This document shows, piece by piece, positions 22,776-34,257 of a stretch of DNA of 64,000 nucleotides; the first letter of the stretch is position 1, and every line of letters starts with the position of its first letter. Origin of the DNA: Hyaloscypha bicolor E. Taxonomy: Eukaryota > Ascomycota > Leotiomycetes > Helotiales > Hyaloscyphaceae. Where the stretch lies: NCBI RefSeq assembly GCF_002865645.1, contig NW_020194609.1:124001-188000 (forward strand), read 5' to 3'. The translations under genes and the position numbers were made by a program. A model generated the notes under the pieces. It did not search any database. It was given only the letters and a program-made list of their open reading frames with translations, and was not told the DNA's origin.

Positions 22776-24338
22776 ATGGACCGATTCAGAAACCCCACGC
22801 CATCTTTGGCATTGTCTATCGGCCTGGTACTCTCTGCAAAAGGCGCTGCTGCACACGGAGGACACAATATGGAGAAGATAGTCGATGGCGAAGCTATGAG
22901 CGTGGATCCGATAGTAGGTGTTTTGGCTCCGGATGACAGAATGGAGGTGCTGACACGGGGCAGGATTCGATACTATGGATTCACATTCTGCTGATGATGT
23001 TGTCCTTTGGCATCATCTTCCCAACTGGGATGGTTCTTGGGGTTCGTTTCTTTTTGCCGCAGTAGATGGGCTTTACTGACTGGTACAACAGATAGTGCGG
23101 AATCGATGGCACGTCCCGGTACAAGTCTTGGGAACGGCGATTGCAGTGGTGGCATATTTTCTGGGTCACTTGCATAAGGGGAAGGCATTCGCGAAGAATA
23201 TCCATGCCGGGTTCTCGAATTGGCTGATGTTGATGTCGGGCGTCCAAATCGTCTTCGGCATCTACCTCAAGTTCCACATCACGAAGGGGTTCCATGGGAA
23301 GATTCGGAAAGTGGCCGTGGTGGGGCACGGAGTTGTAGGAAAGCTTATGCCAGTTGTGGCCTGGGTGCAGATGCTTTTTGGTGGCATCACAGCTTTGGGA
23401 TACTGCCGGGATGATCATTTGGGACAATGTCTTGCCCACTTCATTATGGGAAGTGCCTTCATCGGATACGGAATTGTTCTTACGATCATCATGCTAGTGG
23501 GTCAGGCATGGTTGAAGAGGACAGGCCGATCACAGGAATTCTTTGACTCCCTTCTCATCGCTGCGTGGGGCTGCGTCAACACTTTCACTGAACACCGATG
23601 GGGAGGTGCCTGGGTTGCAAATGATATCCAGCATACAACTATGGGCGTGATTTGGTGGTGTGCAGGTCTGGCTGGTGTCTGGCTGAGCAGAAAGCGAGAC
23701 GGAGGGCCAAAGAGAAACTTCATCCCAGGTTTCGTCATCTTGATTACTGGCTGGGCTATGTCTGCACATCCTCAGCATCTGCTGCTCAGCACAATGGTTC
23801 ATACCGTATTTGGATATACTCTGATGGCCGCTGGTTTGACAAGGATTATCGAAGTTTCCTTCGTGCTCAGGGATGCGAATACCATCTCAGAGGATGGCGA
23901 TGCCAACAGCTTCCAATATATCCCTCCTTTCGTAAGGCTACCCGCCCTCTCCTATTGACAACTGCTGACCAGTTCCAGTTACTCTATGCCTCCGGATTCC
24001 TTTTTATGGGCGCCACCGAAGAGCAAATGCAGCTCATTTCTGACGCGGGGATAACTCACGTCTCCTACGTCCTCGTTCTCTACAGCTTTGCCTTCCTCAT
24101 CTTCCTGTTTACCAATATGCTCCTCCATCTTTACGCTGTCAATTCGACTCCAGCCGTGCCACCAAAAGATACCGACAGGACAGCAAGAATGCCGAGGATG
24201 AATGGGCATGCCAGGGCCACAGACTCGAGACAAATTCGAGATGCGGAGGAGTTTGAGCTGGAAGGGTTGATGAGTGATGATGAGCATCCAGAGAGTCCCA
24301 GTACGCTAGGAAAGAATAATGACACGAGGGTTGAATAG
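22776..24338 (+). CDS. YTP1-like multi-spanning membrane protein
   Basis: This is a polytopic membrane protein of the fungal YTP1 family, with an N-terminal DUF2427-type part and a C-terminal Ytp1 part. The role of the family is not established. Exons 22776-22913, 22964-23041, 23092-23931 and 23979-24338 join in frame to about 471 residues. The last acceptor could instead be 6 bases earlier, adding Phe-Gln. The N-terminus is a signal-like hydrophobic segment followed by HGGH. Hydrophobic helices follow, including ILLMMLSFGIIFPTGMVLG, and conserved His pairs occur in FLGHLHKG, VAVVGHGVVGK and CLAHFIMGSAFIGYG. The LLYASGFLFMGATEEQ motif precedes the last helix and a charged tail. It is divergent from the zinc-cluster regulator, which may control it. 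The His residues in helices recall cytochrome b561-like proteins, but heme binding is unproven. Confidence 0.85.
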
Positions 24339-24688
24339 GGTGTTTCTCCTGTTATGGGGTGGACAAAGTATACAGGGCTTTTGACTGCTCTTTGGGACAT
24401 GCATTCATCGGCGTATAAAGATGGGATGCATTTGTACATATGAGGTATGGGTAATTATATATTAATTTACTGCAGCCTTACATGAAATAAACAGCGATTT
24501 TCCCCGCAAGGCAATCCAAACGAAGCCGAGATAGCGGTGCTGGAAGCAAAGAGCTGAAGAGCGTCGCTCGGTTCGATGTGAAGCTTCCCTCCGTCTTGAG
24601 ACAATCAATTCATGGAAGGTTAGGATTCACCTTGGCCCAAGCCATATGCCAACGCTTTACCCGCCATCCCCGAGCCATACTCATGCCC

Positions 24689-25646
24689 TTACACCATATG
24701 CGGATAAATCGACCCCACCCTCATGCCATCCCTCACCTCCACCAAAACCAAGAACTCACACCCCTGGGGCAACTCTCCCAGCGGCCATTTCACGCCCTTT
24801 GCCTTGAGGACCTTCAGAGCCTGTTCTGACTCTTGATGATCCACCCAAAAGCCGGTATCTGCGCACGATACCACCGCTTTACCGTCAATGTCCTCAATGT
24901 CGTCCTTGTCGCTGAACAATTTACCACGTACGGTCGAATGTCGAACATACTCGATTGGGCAGGAAGCCATTACCTGTAACGAAAGTTAGCAGTGTCTTGA
25001 TAAAGGAGTGGCATCAATCTACCCTCGTCGCGTTCCTCCTCGTCATCTCCAACACCTTCTCAACCCTCTCAAGACCCGACCCAAAGGCCCTCAAAACAGC
25101 AGCAATCGCATATGGGTTGGACGACAAGACCCCAACCATTTGTGCGTTTTCCTCTCGCAAAGCTTCAAGAAGGGCTTTCGCGATCCCTTGGTTTCGGTGA
25201 GCAGAGTGGACAACGAGTTGTGTTATCCATAGGACCGGGCGGTTGTTGTGCAGGAAGCGAGTTGCGAAGACGTGACCGACCGAGAAAGGGGGGTGATAAG
25301 CGGAAGGCGTGCTGGGGAGGAGACCGCGGACGTAGATGTGCTTGCAATTTGGCGACTTGAAAGGCGGGAGGACTTGTTCTCTCAGCTTGCCGAGGGACAT
25401 TTTCACTCTTGATCCTAAATCAACTTCAGTCAGCGAGATCTGAGTATGAGATGAATGTCCGCAGTCTGGTGGCAGCTCTCGATGGTATGATTTTAGAAGG
25501 GGAGAAGTCTTACCTTCGTGTACTTCCATCTTTTCTTTTGCGATAAAGCCCCAGACTCCATAGTGTAAGCTGAAGAGGTCGGCGGCTTGGGCTATAATCT
25601 CGTCTGTGATGTCGGCGCCAACGAACTTCTCAATTGTAGCAGCCAT
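24689..25646 (-). CDS. GNAT-family N-acetyltransferase
   Basis: This is a predicted acetyl-CoA-dependent N-acetyltransferase with unknown substrate. Exons 25646-25514, 25414-25023 and 24973-24689 join in frame to 269 residues. The start at 25646 (MAATIEKF) is preferred over the longer open frame upstream, whose N-terminal extension has no motif. The second exon carries the GNAT core: strand VLWITQLVVHSAHRNQG, then IAKALLEALREE, where the Q/R-x-x-G-x-A loop that binds pyrophosphate is readable as RNQGIA. The third exon gives a C-terminal domain of about 95 residues ending in GMRVGSIYPHMV. Fungal relatives of this length are annotated only as GNAT or acyl-CoA N-acyltransferase-like. The gene converges on the YTP1-like gene with a 350-bp spacer. 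Confidence 0.8.
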
Positions 25647-26579
25647 CGTGTATCTGTGTTCTTGGAAAGTGTTGTCTGGAAATGAATGTTGAAGTTGATA
25701 AAACATCATAAAATGGTGCAGGTGTGACACAAGGTTAGGCGGCTCTCGGCGTAGCTTCCCCTGGGTACCAATGGTTCCCCTTTCTGGAAGGGAGGAACCA
25801 TGGACGATGGACGTGCTTTCCTTCCTTAGCGAGGAGGGAAGAGCATAGCAGAACCTATCCCTCCTCGCTCGCACACCGTCAATTGATCGTCATCTCCGTA
25901 TCTATTTTCTAGAACTGCCCTAAGTTTTATGTTATTCTATGTCTACTTCATCACTCGGGCCCTAGCTGGCCGTGGGTGTCTCCCTCATTCCCGGTCACCC
26001 CGCCATCCTCGTCTGGGCTGATTGCAGCTAGTTGGCAAGTGCCAGCAAAAAGATCCGATCTCAGTAACTTCCCAGGCGAGCGGCCATTGACAAATAATTT
26101 CAATCCCTCCCATTAATAACCATAGTATACGCATTCAGACTCGGGCAGAGCTCAAAAAACGACCCGGGCTTCGCAGCAAAGAAGTTCGGTCTGCTTTCAC
26201 CCTACTCAGCAGTATCACTACCTACCTTCAACTTTTCTTTGTCTCGAGAGCCGGCGGTCCGGCCATATCCTGCATCCCATTTCTCAAAACAACAGGGTAC
26301 ATACATCTGATTTTATACCCGCCGGCTAGCACTGTTATTCGTGTCCCCTATCCCCTACCAGCTTCGCGGCTGACATGGTTCTTCTATCTAGTTGCTAAGA
26401 GAGATTACGACGAGGACCCACAGAGAACTCCGGTTCTAGTTATGATTCAGGAAATGGTAGTAGTCGGCCTCCCACGTTCGCTTGCTGACTATTATTGAAA
26501 GACTTCCTGGCCAATACCCCACCGGGCCACAACCATCACTTCCCCCCATGTTATGGGAAGCGCGCATTAGAATTGTCTA
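25647..26579. other. intergenic stretch, no gene seen
   Basis: Includes the promoter of the acetyltransferase gene (minus strand) and the 3' side of the DUF7730-like gene. No coding motif or RNA gene recognised. Confidence 0.5.
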
Positions 26580-27568
26580 TTACATCAGGGTTGATATCAT
26601 AGCGTACAGCTTGAACTGAGGCGGTTCATCAACCGTGAAATGTACCGCATAACTCTCTGGGACCCAAATCTCGAACATCTTTATGCTCTTTCCCTTGAGC
26701 TTGTCCAGTGGTACCAGCCACATTTCTCGCCTGTTCTCCAGTGGCATATCCTGACCATGATAATCTGGAAGAACGATCTTGAGGTGACTCAAGCTTTCCA
26801 TGTTTGCGAGAATCGTACACAGCTCAGTCCAGAATCTTTTGAGTCCAGAGTAAGTGTAATTTCTGTTAAGTAGACCCGGCCGCCCATAATAAGTGAGAGA
26901 CGGCATTCTCCACACTGCCTCTATAAAGGTGATTTCCGCCAGCCGTTTGGGGAGGACGAATTTGGAAAGATTCGGAAGCATTGAAGACGAAAGTCCTTCT
27001 GTAAAGTACGTCGATTGCCTCTGAATAACTGCCCATCCCATGTTAGCTCTCCCTCAGGTTTCTGGCAAACAAAAGGGCAAGGTGTTCATATCTTCCGACA
27101 GGTCAACAAGATCGCAAAATCCAGCTTCTGCATTCCTCCCATCGAATAAGGCGGCCAATGTTTCTCTGACCGGTTCCAATACTTGGTGGCTCCACAGAGA
27201 TTATCCATCAATATGTTCCTGTACGAGTTGTCTTCGCTGTGATCCCAGGTGCAGTTTGTGTTCCACCAACTCCCTCTTCTTTCCCCTAGAGTCATCACCC
27301 AGGGAACGGGCTCCAGCTCACGCCGCTCTGGCCCAAAGTTCCCAAACCCAAACGAAATATGGACCCTGCGATCACCGAGTACAGCATTATATACTTCGAG
27401 GTAGATCTCAAGTGATAAACGCATGAGAGGGAGGCTCTCTGATTGAGGATAGGTAATCCGCGAGGTCTTCCCCCTGCTTTTCGATGTGCTTGGGTTTTTT
27501 GGGGGTGGGAGTGGTAGAGTCAATGCTGGAGGTCGCTCGAGGTCGGTGGAGTGGGAGACTTGGTTCAT
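26580..27568 (-). CDS. DUF7730/2EXR-like protein, probably frameshifted
   Basis: The N-terminal half (27568-27086) has a Pro/Ser-rich leader, then LPLMRLSLEIYLEVYNAVLGDRRVHI and later LTCRK. This is the layout of the large fungal F-box-like DUF7730 family (leucine-rich 'PLLRLPxEIRxxIYxxxLG' start and 'LLxTCRxIYxEA' block). The second half (27041-26580) continues with family-like sequence (LPKRLAEITFI and GLKRFWTELCTIL). The two halves lie in different frames. In the 44 bases between them there is a TGA directly after LTCRKI and no credible intron (the best GT-AG pair would be 39 bases). I therefore suspect an inactivating frameshift. The function of the family is unknown. Confidence 0.55.
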
Positions 27569-27743
27569 AAGCGCGGTATGGGGTGATGCGGTTGTATGGG
27601 GACGCTTGTAACGCTTCTTTGGGTCTTCCTTAAGCTTATCTTAGACAATGTTACAGAGAAAACCCAGTAATGCGGTGAAGGTCTTTGGAAAGCTGGCAAC
27701 ATGCTTTCGAGGAGGGTTTCTAGGCCAGCCATCATTTCGTTTG

Positions 27744-30299
27744 CAACGAACCAGGCTCGGCAACGATTGCTGAGTAATCGATTAGCAATCGATTGTGTGC
27801 ACTATTGATTAGCTATCGATTGTAATCGATTGGTAATCGATTACTAAACGATTGTTCCACCGCTTTTACCCCGCATCCCCCCATTTTTCTCTTCTCTCTC
27901 TCTCTCTTCTTCTCTCTATTTTCCCTGCCTCGCATACTGATTTTTTCCAAAGATATCGTCAAAATGTCTTCTTCACTTGAACCAGATTCATCGTTTGCGC
28001 GATCAGTTTCAGTAGATTCCACTCCAAGTACTCTAGATATGTCAAAGTTGAGAGCACCTTATTGGGAATTTTGTCGTATTCCTACTCCAGATAATCTTAA
28101 GCAAGACGTTCTTTATTATACCCTTTGTAAAACTGAGCCATATGGTACACGAATATCAAGAAATATGGGGGATCATTTGAGCCGCCACCACCAAATTACG
28201 ATATCAAAGGCTAAAAGTAAGAGCCAAATCACTACAAACCAGCAACTTAAATAACTCTGGTACGAAGCTCAAGCTAAGGAGGGAAATGGGATTGAGGAAT
28301 TTGATAATAAGGTCCTTGGAGCTTGCCTTAATACAGCAGTTATTACTAAAGCTCTAATCTCCCTGATTATCGTACGGAATCTGTCTTTTACTCTCGTTAA
28401 ATGGCCGGAATTTCATACCTTTTGCCAAGTCCTGAATCGAGCTTGCGAGGGCAAGATTATAACCTCTTACTCTGGAGTTTATAATAAAGTCAAAGAAGCT
28501 TGGGGAAAGCATAAGATTATCGTACGAAAGACCCTTTAATCGGCAGTCTCACTTATCCATATTTCGCTCGATATTTGGACCTCCCCAAATCGATTACTTC
28601 TTCTGGCAATTTATGTACATTTTACTATATACGATTATAAGAGGCAAAAAGCTCTTCTTGCTCTCCAGAGAGTACCTGGCCATAGTAGAGAGGACCAGTT
28701 CTCTATTCTTTGCCCTGTTCTTGAGGATTACGGCATTATACGAAAGCTTGGGGCTATTATTACCGATAATACTTCCTCAAATAATGTTCTTTGTCAATAT
28801 ATTTAAGCCTTCTTAGTAGAGTCGTATGATAGGGAGTAGAATACAGAGGAATAGCGAGTTCGCTATATTGGCTATATTATTAATCTTGTTATCTAAGCCT
28901 TCCTATTTACGGACGTAATTAGAGCAGAAGAGCTTAAATTATATGATAGCCAGGAGGAGACTAGAGAGCTTGCGGATAAGGAAGCAATTAGGGCCAAGTT
29001 TAGGCTCTTGGGACCACTTGGCCAAGCGTATAATATTGTTATTTATATTCGTGGATTACCAGGCCATACGGCAGCCTTTAAAGCTCTTGCGAAAAGGCTA
29101 ATTCCAATGGATAATCAAACGAGGTGGAATAGCTAGTATGATATGCTTTTTGTACTTCTCAATTTGAGGCCTGTAGTAGAAAAGTATTGCCAGGACTACG
29201 AGGAAGAGCTAGAACTAGATCTTTTGAGCCACCAAGACTGGAAAAAGCTTCATATAATTAAGGAATTCCTTAGTCCCTTTTTACGAGCTACTTTTGCTAT
29301 AGAGGGAGATTCCACATCCATTAATACTACGCTCTTTATAATAGATATTTTAATTAAATACTTGCAAGAAATAACTATAAGCTTACCCCTTTTCCTTTCT
29401 CTCTTTCCTTTCTTCCTTGTCTTTACTTAATTAACTTTTATAGGCTAAGTACAAAAAGAAAAAGGATAAAGAGAGCCAAGATTTCCTTTAATGCCTAAAT
29501 ATTGCATATGCAGTACTTAATAAGTACTATATAAAGACAGATATGTCTCCTATTTACGCTACCGCTTTAATTCTGAACCCTGCACGCCGTATAAGATATA
29601 TTAAAATGCACTGGCCAAAGAAGTAGGTAAAGCCAGTTCTACTAAGAGTAAAAAAGCTCTGGGAAAGGTATTGGGACGAGGGGCCACAAGCTCTAATTAT
29701 TCCAACTACTAGCTCTTCTCAGGAGCCAGAAGCACTCGATACTTACGATCGGCTTGCCTTAGCCCTTCAATCAGCTACTAGGCCAGCAAGTGGGGACGAG
29801 TATGTGGACTTTAATATAGAGGAATCGTATGATCCTGGTAAAAAGGGGGCCCTTGTATAGTGGTGCCAAGATACGTAAAGGCAACGCTGGCCTAAGCTCT
29901 CTCGTATGGCTATTAATATCCTCTCAATAGTACCAATGAGCGATAAACCAGAGAGAGTCTTTTCAGGGGCTCGTCGTACGGTAAGCTGGGATAGGGGGCA
30001 GCTAGAAGCCGAGACAATTGAGATGCGGGAGTGCCTTAAGCACTGGAAAAGGACTGGAATTCTAGATACTTTCTTTAAATAGGTAAATAACAGAGAGCCT
30101 TTCCTTTATTATATATAGTATAGTACTTTACTAAACTTCTGAACCTTCTGGAATTAGAAAAGGGGTAAAATCGTACGTATATAGGGATTAGCTCGCTAAA
30201 TAATCGATTGCACTATCGATACAATCGATACCTTACGATTATGGCATTGATTGTTATTGATAGTGCAAAACGCCAATCGTTGCCGAGCCTGCAACGAAC
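27744..30299 (+). mobile_element. complete but inactive hAT-superfamily DNA transposon
   Basis: The element itself is 27752-30291 (2,540 bp). Its ends are a perfect 18-bp terminal inverted repeat, CAGGCTCGGCAACGATTG. It is flanked on both sides by the identical 8-bp target duplication CAACGAAC (27744-27751 and 30292-30299), the hallmark of hAT insertion. Inside the left end five ATCGATT motifs occur between about 27776 and 27843, with three similar ones inside the right end; these are probable subterminal transposase sites. A pyrimidine-rich tract precedes the transposase start at 27964. The insertion lies between the DUF7730-like gene and a non-coding region. Confidence 0.93.
27964..30082 (+). 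pseudogene. hAT transposase, disabled by stop codons
   Basis: The frame opens with MSSSLEPDSS and a BED-finger-like region (YWEFCRIPTPDN up to HLSRHH). It then runs through a ribonuclease H-like core with ISLDIWTSPNRLLLLAIYVHF, AIITDNTSSNN and NQTRWNS. The end has the hAT C-terminal dimerisation block (MAINILSIVPMSDKPERVFS, then ARRTVSWDRGQLEAETIEM). At least ten in-frame stops interrupt it, mostly TAA or TAG where Gln or Trp is expected. One frame change or lost intron lies near 29390-29450. C-to-T and G-to-A changes of this kind match RIP. The transposase cannot be active, though the ends could still be mobilised in trans. Confidence 0.88.
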
Positions 30300-31738
30300 A
30301 CAAATTCACAAAGGGTTTGTACCAGTCCCTGTCCGTTCTTTGAATATGCTGACTTAACTCTCTCGTCTGTAATGCATTTTTTGAGCGTATAGTTAAATGT
30401 AGCCTAAAATTTTGAAGTATTGTCCTCGGGTGTCGGGTTCTCTCGTGACGCACCAACCCTCATCTCGCTCATGCGCTCCCCTATATAGCCCAGCCCCTGG
30501 TACCATAACGCAAAAACAAAGTTCCGGGCTCCATCTTTGGGCGGGATCACCCGCATCTTCCTAACTTCGTCTCCAAGGTTGTTCCGCATAGGCATGCCGT
30601 CAAATCACGACGACACAGCTCAGAAGCCGTGCAACCCCCCTCACCGTACGTTCCCGATCTTAACACAAGCACGTATGATTGTATGGAGGCCTTCCAGCGT
30701 ATTTGTGAAAATTCGTCAGCCACGCACCAACCTCCACGATTTTCCCGCTGCAGCCCACTCCCCCAACCACGCAACGACTTCCCTGGAACGGCTGCGACAA
30801 ATTAGATTAACTGCGGTCTCGTTTCCTAGCCCTTTTTAGTCACAGTCTAGACATTTTGGAAGCCTAGCCAATACTCTGTCTGCACGATTTAGGAAGGGGG
30901 AGCCATCCGACCAGTCAGACGAAACTAACTCCCCTATTTGCCTATTTGGAGCTGACTGGTTTCCTGAATCATGTTCAAACCCGGTAAGGGCGTGTCTTTA
31001 ATAACGCGTTGCATTTGCAGATGTGCAACAAACGATCGATTTCTCCTCCTTGAGCTCTTGATGTCCAATGGCAATCGTGGAGACAGCATGGGCAGAGCGC
31101 CTAACCTCCCGGGCAAGACCGGAAGCATACTATCACCTGTTATTGAAAAGCCAGTCCGGGTTGTTTCCTTGCACACACAGCTTTGCAATATACGTGCAGA
31201 ATAGCAGATGTGCAACAGACCTTTTCCGCCTCGTCTCCTAGAAGCTTTGCGAATCGCCTGGTGGGAAGGTTAGGCGATAGTAAAGAAGATTTGGTGATAG
31301 TTGCTATATTATTACGAGAGGCGAGTCGGCTTCATATAAGGTTACCACCCTCAAACTTCAAAGCGCCGGGATCCCAATAGCACGTGGGGAAGCGAGTGCC
31401 AGGATTCCAAATATCCAAAATAATTCTCCTATCTATTACCAAATACCTCGGATGTTATTCTCAAGGAAACTATATCTCCATCGTCAGCCAAATGGTCTCG
31501 AACCTTTCGCAGAGCACAGCCTTGGCGACCCGCTGCCAAAACGACCCCATCCTGCTCTTTCTTGTCTTTCCAAGATTCTACGCGGCTGGTTGTCCACTCC
31601 GTATAGCAACGCTAACCCTCCGCTAGGATAAAGTCTTCCTCAACTAAATCAAATTTTCTTTCATCAACCCAAGTCGTCCGGATCAGGAGATGTGGTTCAC
31701 CTAAGAGGTCCAATCCCACTTAAAACACTTCAAGTTGG
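30300..31738. other. intergenic stretch with a short direct repeat
   Basis: No gene is supported. A 14-bp direct repeat, GCAGATGTGCAACA, occurs at about 31017 and 31203. Otherwise only unsupported short open frames are present. Confidence 0.45.
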
Positions 31739-32484
31739 TTAACTCGTTAGCAAGGGACTCCAATCTGTATGATTTTCGACGGAAACAGCATCTACAGAAT
31801 AATCCCCTACTTTCCTCCGTTCTTTCGGCACCGGGAAACTCAACCTCGCGGTCTTCCTTCCCGCCGCAGCCAACGAATTGCCCCTCTTATTTTCCTCCCC
31901 ATTTCCGCCCTCAAATACAAACACCTCCTTGGCCAGCCCAACCCCAATCTTCAACCCCCTTACTCTCCCCACCAACTCCAACTATGCTTTCACCGAATGA
32001 CTATCTGTCGTAGACAGTTTCGGCACCGGCTATACGACTTGAAAAATTACATTCAACACCTTCCTTCCCTTCCCGCTCACAAACACAGTGAAATCACCAT
32101 CCGCGCTCTTCTCCCAGAAACTCCTTCCAAAACCCAATCGTCAGCTTGGGATGTCCTTCCTCAAAAACAATCTCCGATGTCGCCTTATGGAAAGGCACCG
32201 CGGTGCGTGAGAGCACGCGGACGAGGATTTCGAGTTTGTAGGCGGTATCGATTGCGATTATTAGGTCGCCAGTTACGAGTTACGAGGTTGACAGATGTTG
32301 GAAAGCCGGCCATGCCGCGCTTGACGCTAGAGAGGACGGGGGAGTTCATTCTTGGGATTAGCTCGGGGAGCGTGGAACCGAAAGAAAGGACTTGGGATGG
32401 TGGTGGGGTGGTGGTGTTTAGTGAGAAGGAAATTTTAGCGGTGAAAGCTTCGACTGATGGCGAGTCGAGGGTGGGGAGCTGCAT
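31739..32484 (-). pseudogene. unidentified gene, inactivated by two stops and two frameshifts
   Basis: The minus strand from ATG 32484 reads MQLPTLDSPSVEAFTAKISFSLN, then LSFGSTLPELI and SSVKRGMAGFPTSVNLVT. A 7-bp tandem duplication (TTACGAG twice, 32273-32286) then shifts the frame. In the next frame coherent sequence resumes with GDLIIAIDTAYKLEILVRVL and FEEGHPKLTI. A second shift near 32130 leads to WEKSADGDFTVFVSGKGRK. After this, in one frame, TAG codons at 32030-32032 and 31982-31984 interrupt it before the final ELVGRVRGLKIGVGLAKEVFV. The rescued protein has no motif I recognise. Both TAGs fit CAG to TAG changes. Confidence 0.6.
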
Positions 32485-33457
32485 CTTGGCAACTTGCGTT
32501 AAGGGCACCGAGTTATCTTTCCTTGAGTGGATTTGTAGAACAATAAGGAAGAAGCCTCTGGGTTGTATGAAGTCTACTTTTAATGAAAGGCATTGAAATT
32601 TATGTGCGTACCTTGCAAGTGTTTTGGTGTAGCTGGGTTCTCCCCCATTTATCGGCAAATTTTTCCGATGCGGTAAAGGAGCAAGCCACCCGCTCGCTCC
32701 CAAAGAAATCATTGTTGAATCACGACGTACAGCGCAGATTGAGTACAATCCAACATAAATATTGTGAGGTCGTAACAGGCCCACAAGTTTGAAGGAAATC
32801 CGGCAAGAAAATTATGTCTCTGTCACACATGCTTCAATCTCGCTGCAAGTTCGATGAAGAACCTAGCACCCTAACTACCACAAATGGATGAAAGTGGGAG
32901 TATCAGAGAAGTCTGGAATCTATGCAGAAGATACAGGATTGTGGTTAAATCCAGAAACTTTGAAGTGTTCCCAGTGACTTTGGTGCCAAGCGAAACCACG
33001 CCATGGTGTGGAAATCGCAGATAAAAGATTAAGGATGAATAGGAATTACAAGATTAAAATGGTTATCCGGTGATAGATTTAGCATGGCGCTTTGAAGTGT
33101 GATAGAATTGTCGGAACATTCTCGATGGTGTTGTGATTTCCCAAAACGCAAGTTTCCCTCCGATCCTCCGCTTCCAGTGGCTAGATAAAGGGCCGCAATT
33201 TTGCAATATTTCGCCCGGACTCATGCAGAACCTGCGAGGAATAATCGGTTACCATAGGCCGTGGAATTATTAGACGCTTTCGTCTTTGCTACAAGATTGC
33301 ACAACAATGCGGCTTCGGTACATTGTCTTTGTTTACTCAGAACCCTGACTTTGGCTCTTTGTTCTTCCTTTGTCTCTGTGATATAAATGACATATCTTCT
33401 TCCATATTCGGCGTCCACCTTCTAATTATTGAACAAATAAAGTAGACTGCTCCCAAT
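32485..33457. other. intergenic stretch, no gene seen
   Basis: No coding signal was recognised. The right part should contain the promoter of the small gene at 33458. Confidence 0.45.
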
Positions 33458-34152
33458 ATGCGCCTTTTCTTTTTGAACCAAAAATTAGTTTCGACGCTCA
33501 CAACTATCATGAAGTCTCAGATTCAAAAGCCAACGCCAACAATGAGTATCTTCAAGCTTCTAAAGCCTGAAGATGCCTCCAAAATTCTCCCTGGAGTTGT
33601 TATGTTCCTCCCACCTCCGAAAATCATCCCAAAAGGGGCTTTTACAGATTCTGAGCTACTCGATGGAGCCTTTAATCATCCTGTGGTCGTTCTCTCAATT
33701 CCCGTGGATGTCCAGTACAACTCTCACGTTGAAATTGCCATCGTAAGTCAGAATAAACAATTTAACAACCGAGCTAACGTTGGCAGATGACTTCCTTCCA
33801 TGGTACTGCTATCAAGAAGCATGTGGCATCGAAGGGTATGAAATACAATACTGGAAATTTGGCTGCGCATCGTCTCGGGTATTTGCGCGTTGCGACCGAG
33901 AGCAAGCCTTTTGCAAAAGACACATTGAAGCTTCGCAATGGAAAGGCGATGAAACGTGATTTCTGTTATGTCAACGTGAAGAAGTCGTATATGATCGAGT
34001 TACAGGCCTTGGCGCAATATGGGTTTAAGGAGCCGGTGGATGCATACAGATTAACTGCTCATTCGTTGAAGACGTTGCATTACGCTATATGCTCTAAAGA
34101 GAAGCTAGCAAAGATGGGAATAAATAAGAGGCAAAGAGAGACGGTAGTATAA
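33458..34152 (+). CDS. small uncharacterised fungal protein, two exons
   Basis: Exons 33458-33742 and 33787-34152 are joined by a 44-base intron (donor GTAAGT, branch GCTAAC, acceptor GGCAG) and give 216 residues in frame. Later methionines (MKSQIQK or MSIFKLLK) are also possible starts, since the first 20-30 residues are not distinctive. The protein has PEDASKILPGVVMFLPPPK, then GAFNHPVVVLSIPV followed by HVEIAIMTSFHG. Later it has DFCYVNVKKSYMIEL and a basic C-terminus (KEKLAKMGINKRQRE). No catalytic motif or membrane segment is visible. The NHPVVVLS plus VEIAIVTSF pattern looks like a compact beta-rich domain. Neighbours give no functional hint. Confidence 0.65.
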
Positions 34153-34257
34153 TAAGAAGGGTTTACGATTTAATTAATAAATATTATATTAATGACTTTG
34201 AGTTTATAAAATTAATATAATAATGAAAATTTTATTTTCATCTCTTATTTTATTTTA

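Noticed and set aside
25647..25874. N-terminal extension of the acetyltransferase to 25874
   Set aside because: The extra 76 codons begin at a non-ATG codon and carry no motif. MAATIEKF at 25646 starts the family-like sequence.
31769..32596. 275-codon plus-strand open frame overlapping the 31.7-32.5 kb pseudogene
   Set aside because: It is the antisense shadow of the minus-strand protein-like segments and is rich in Pro, Ser and Arg with no domain.
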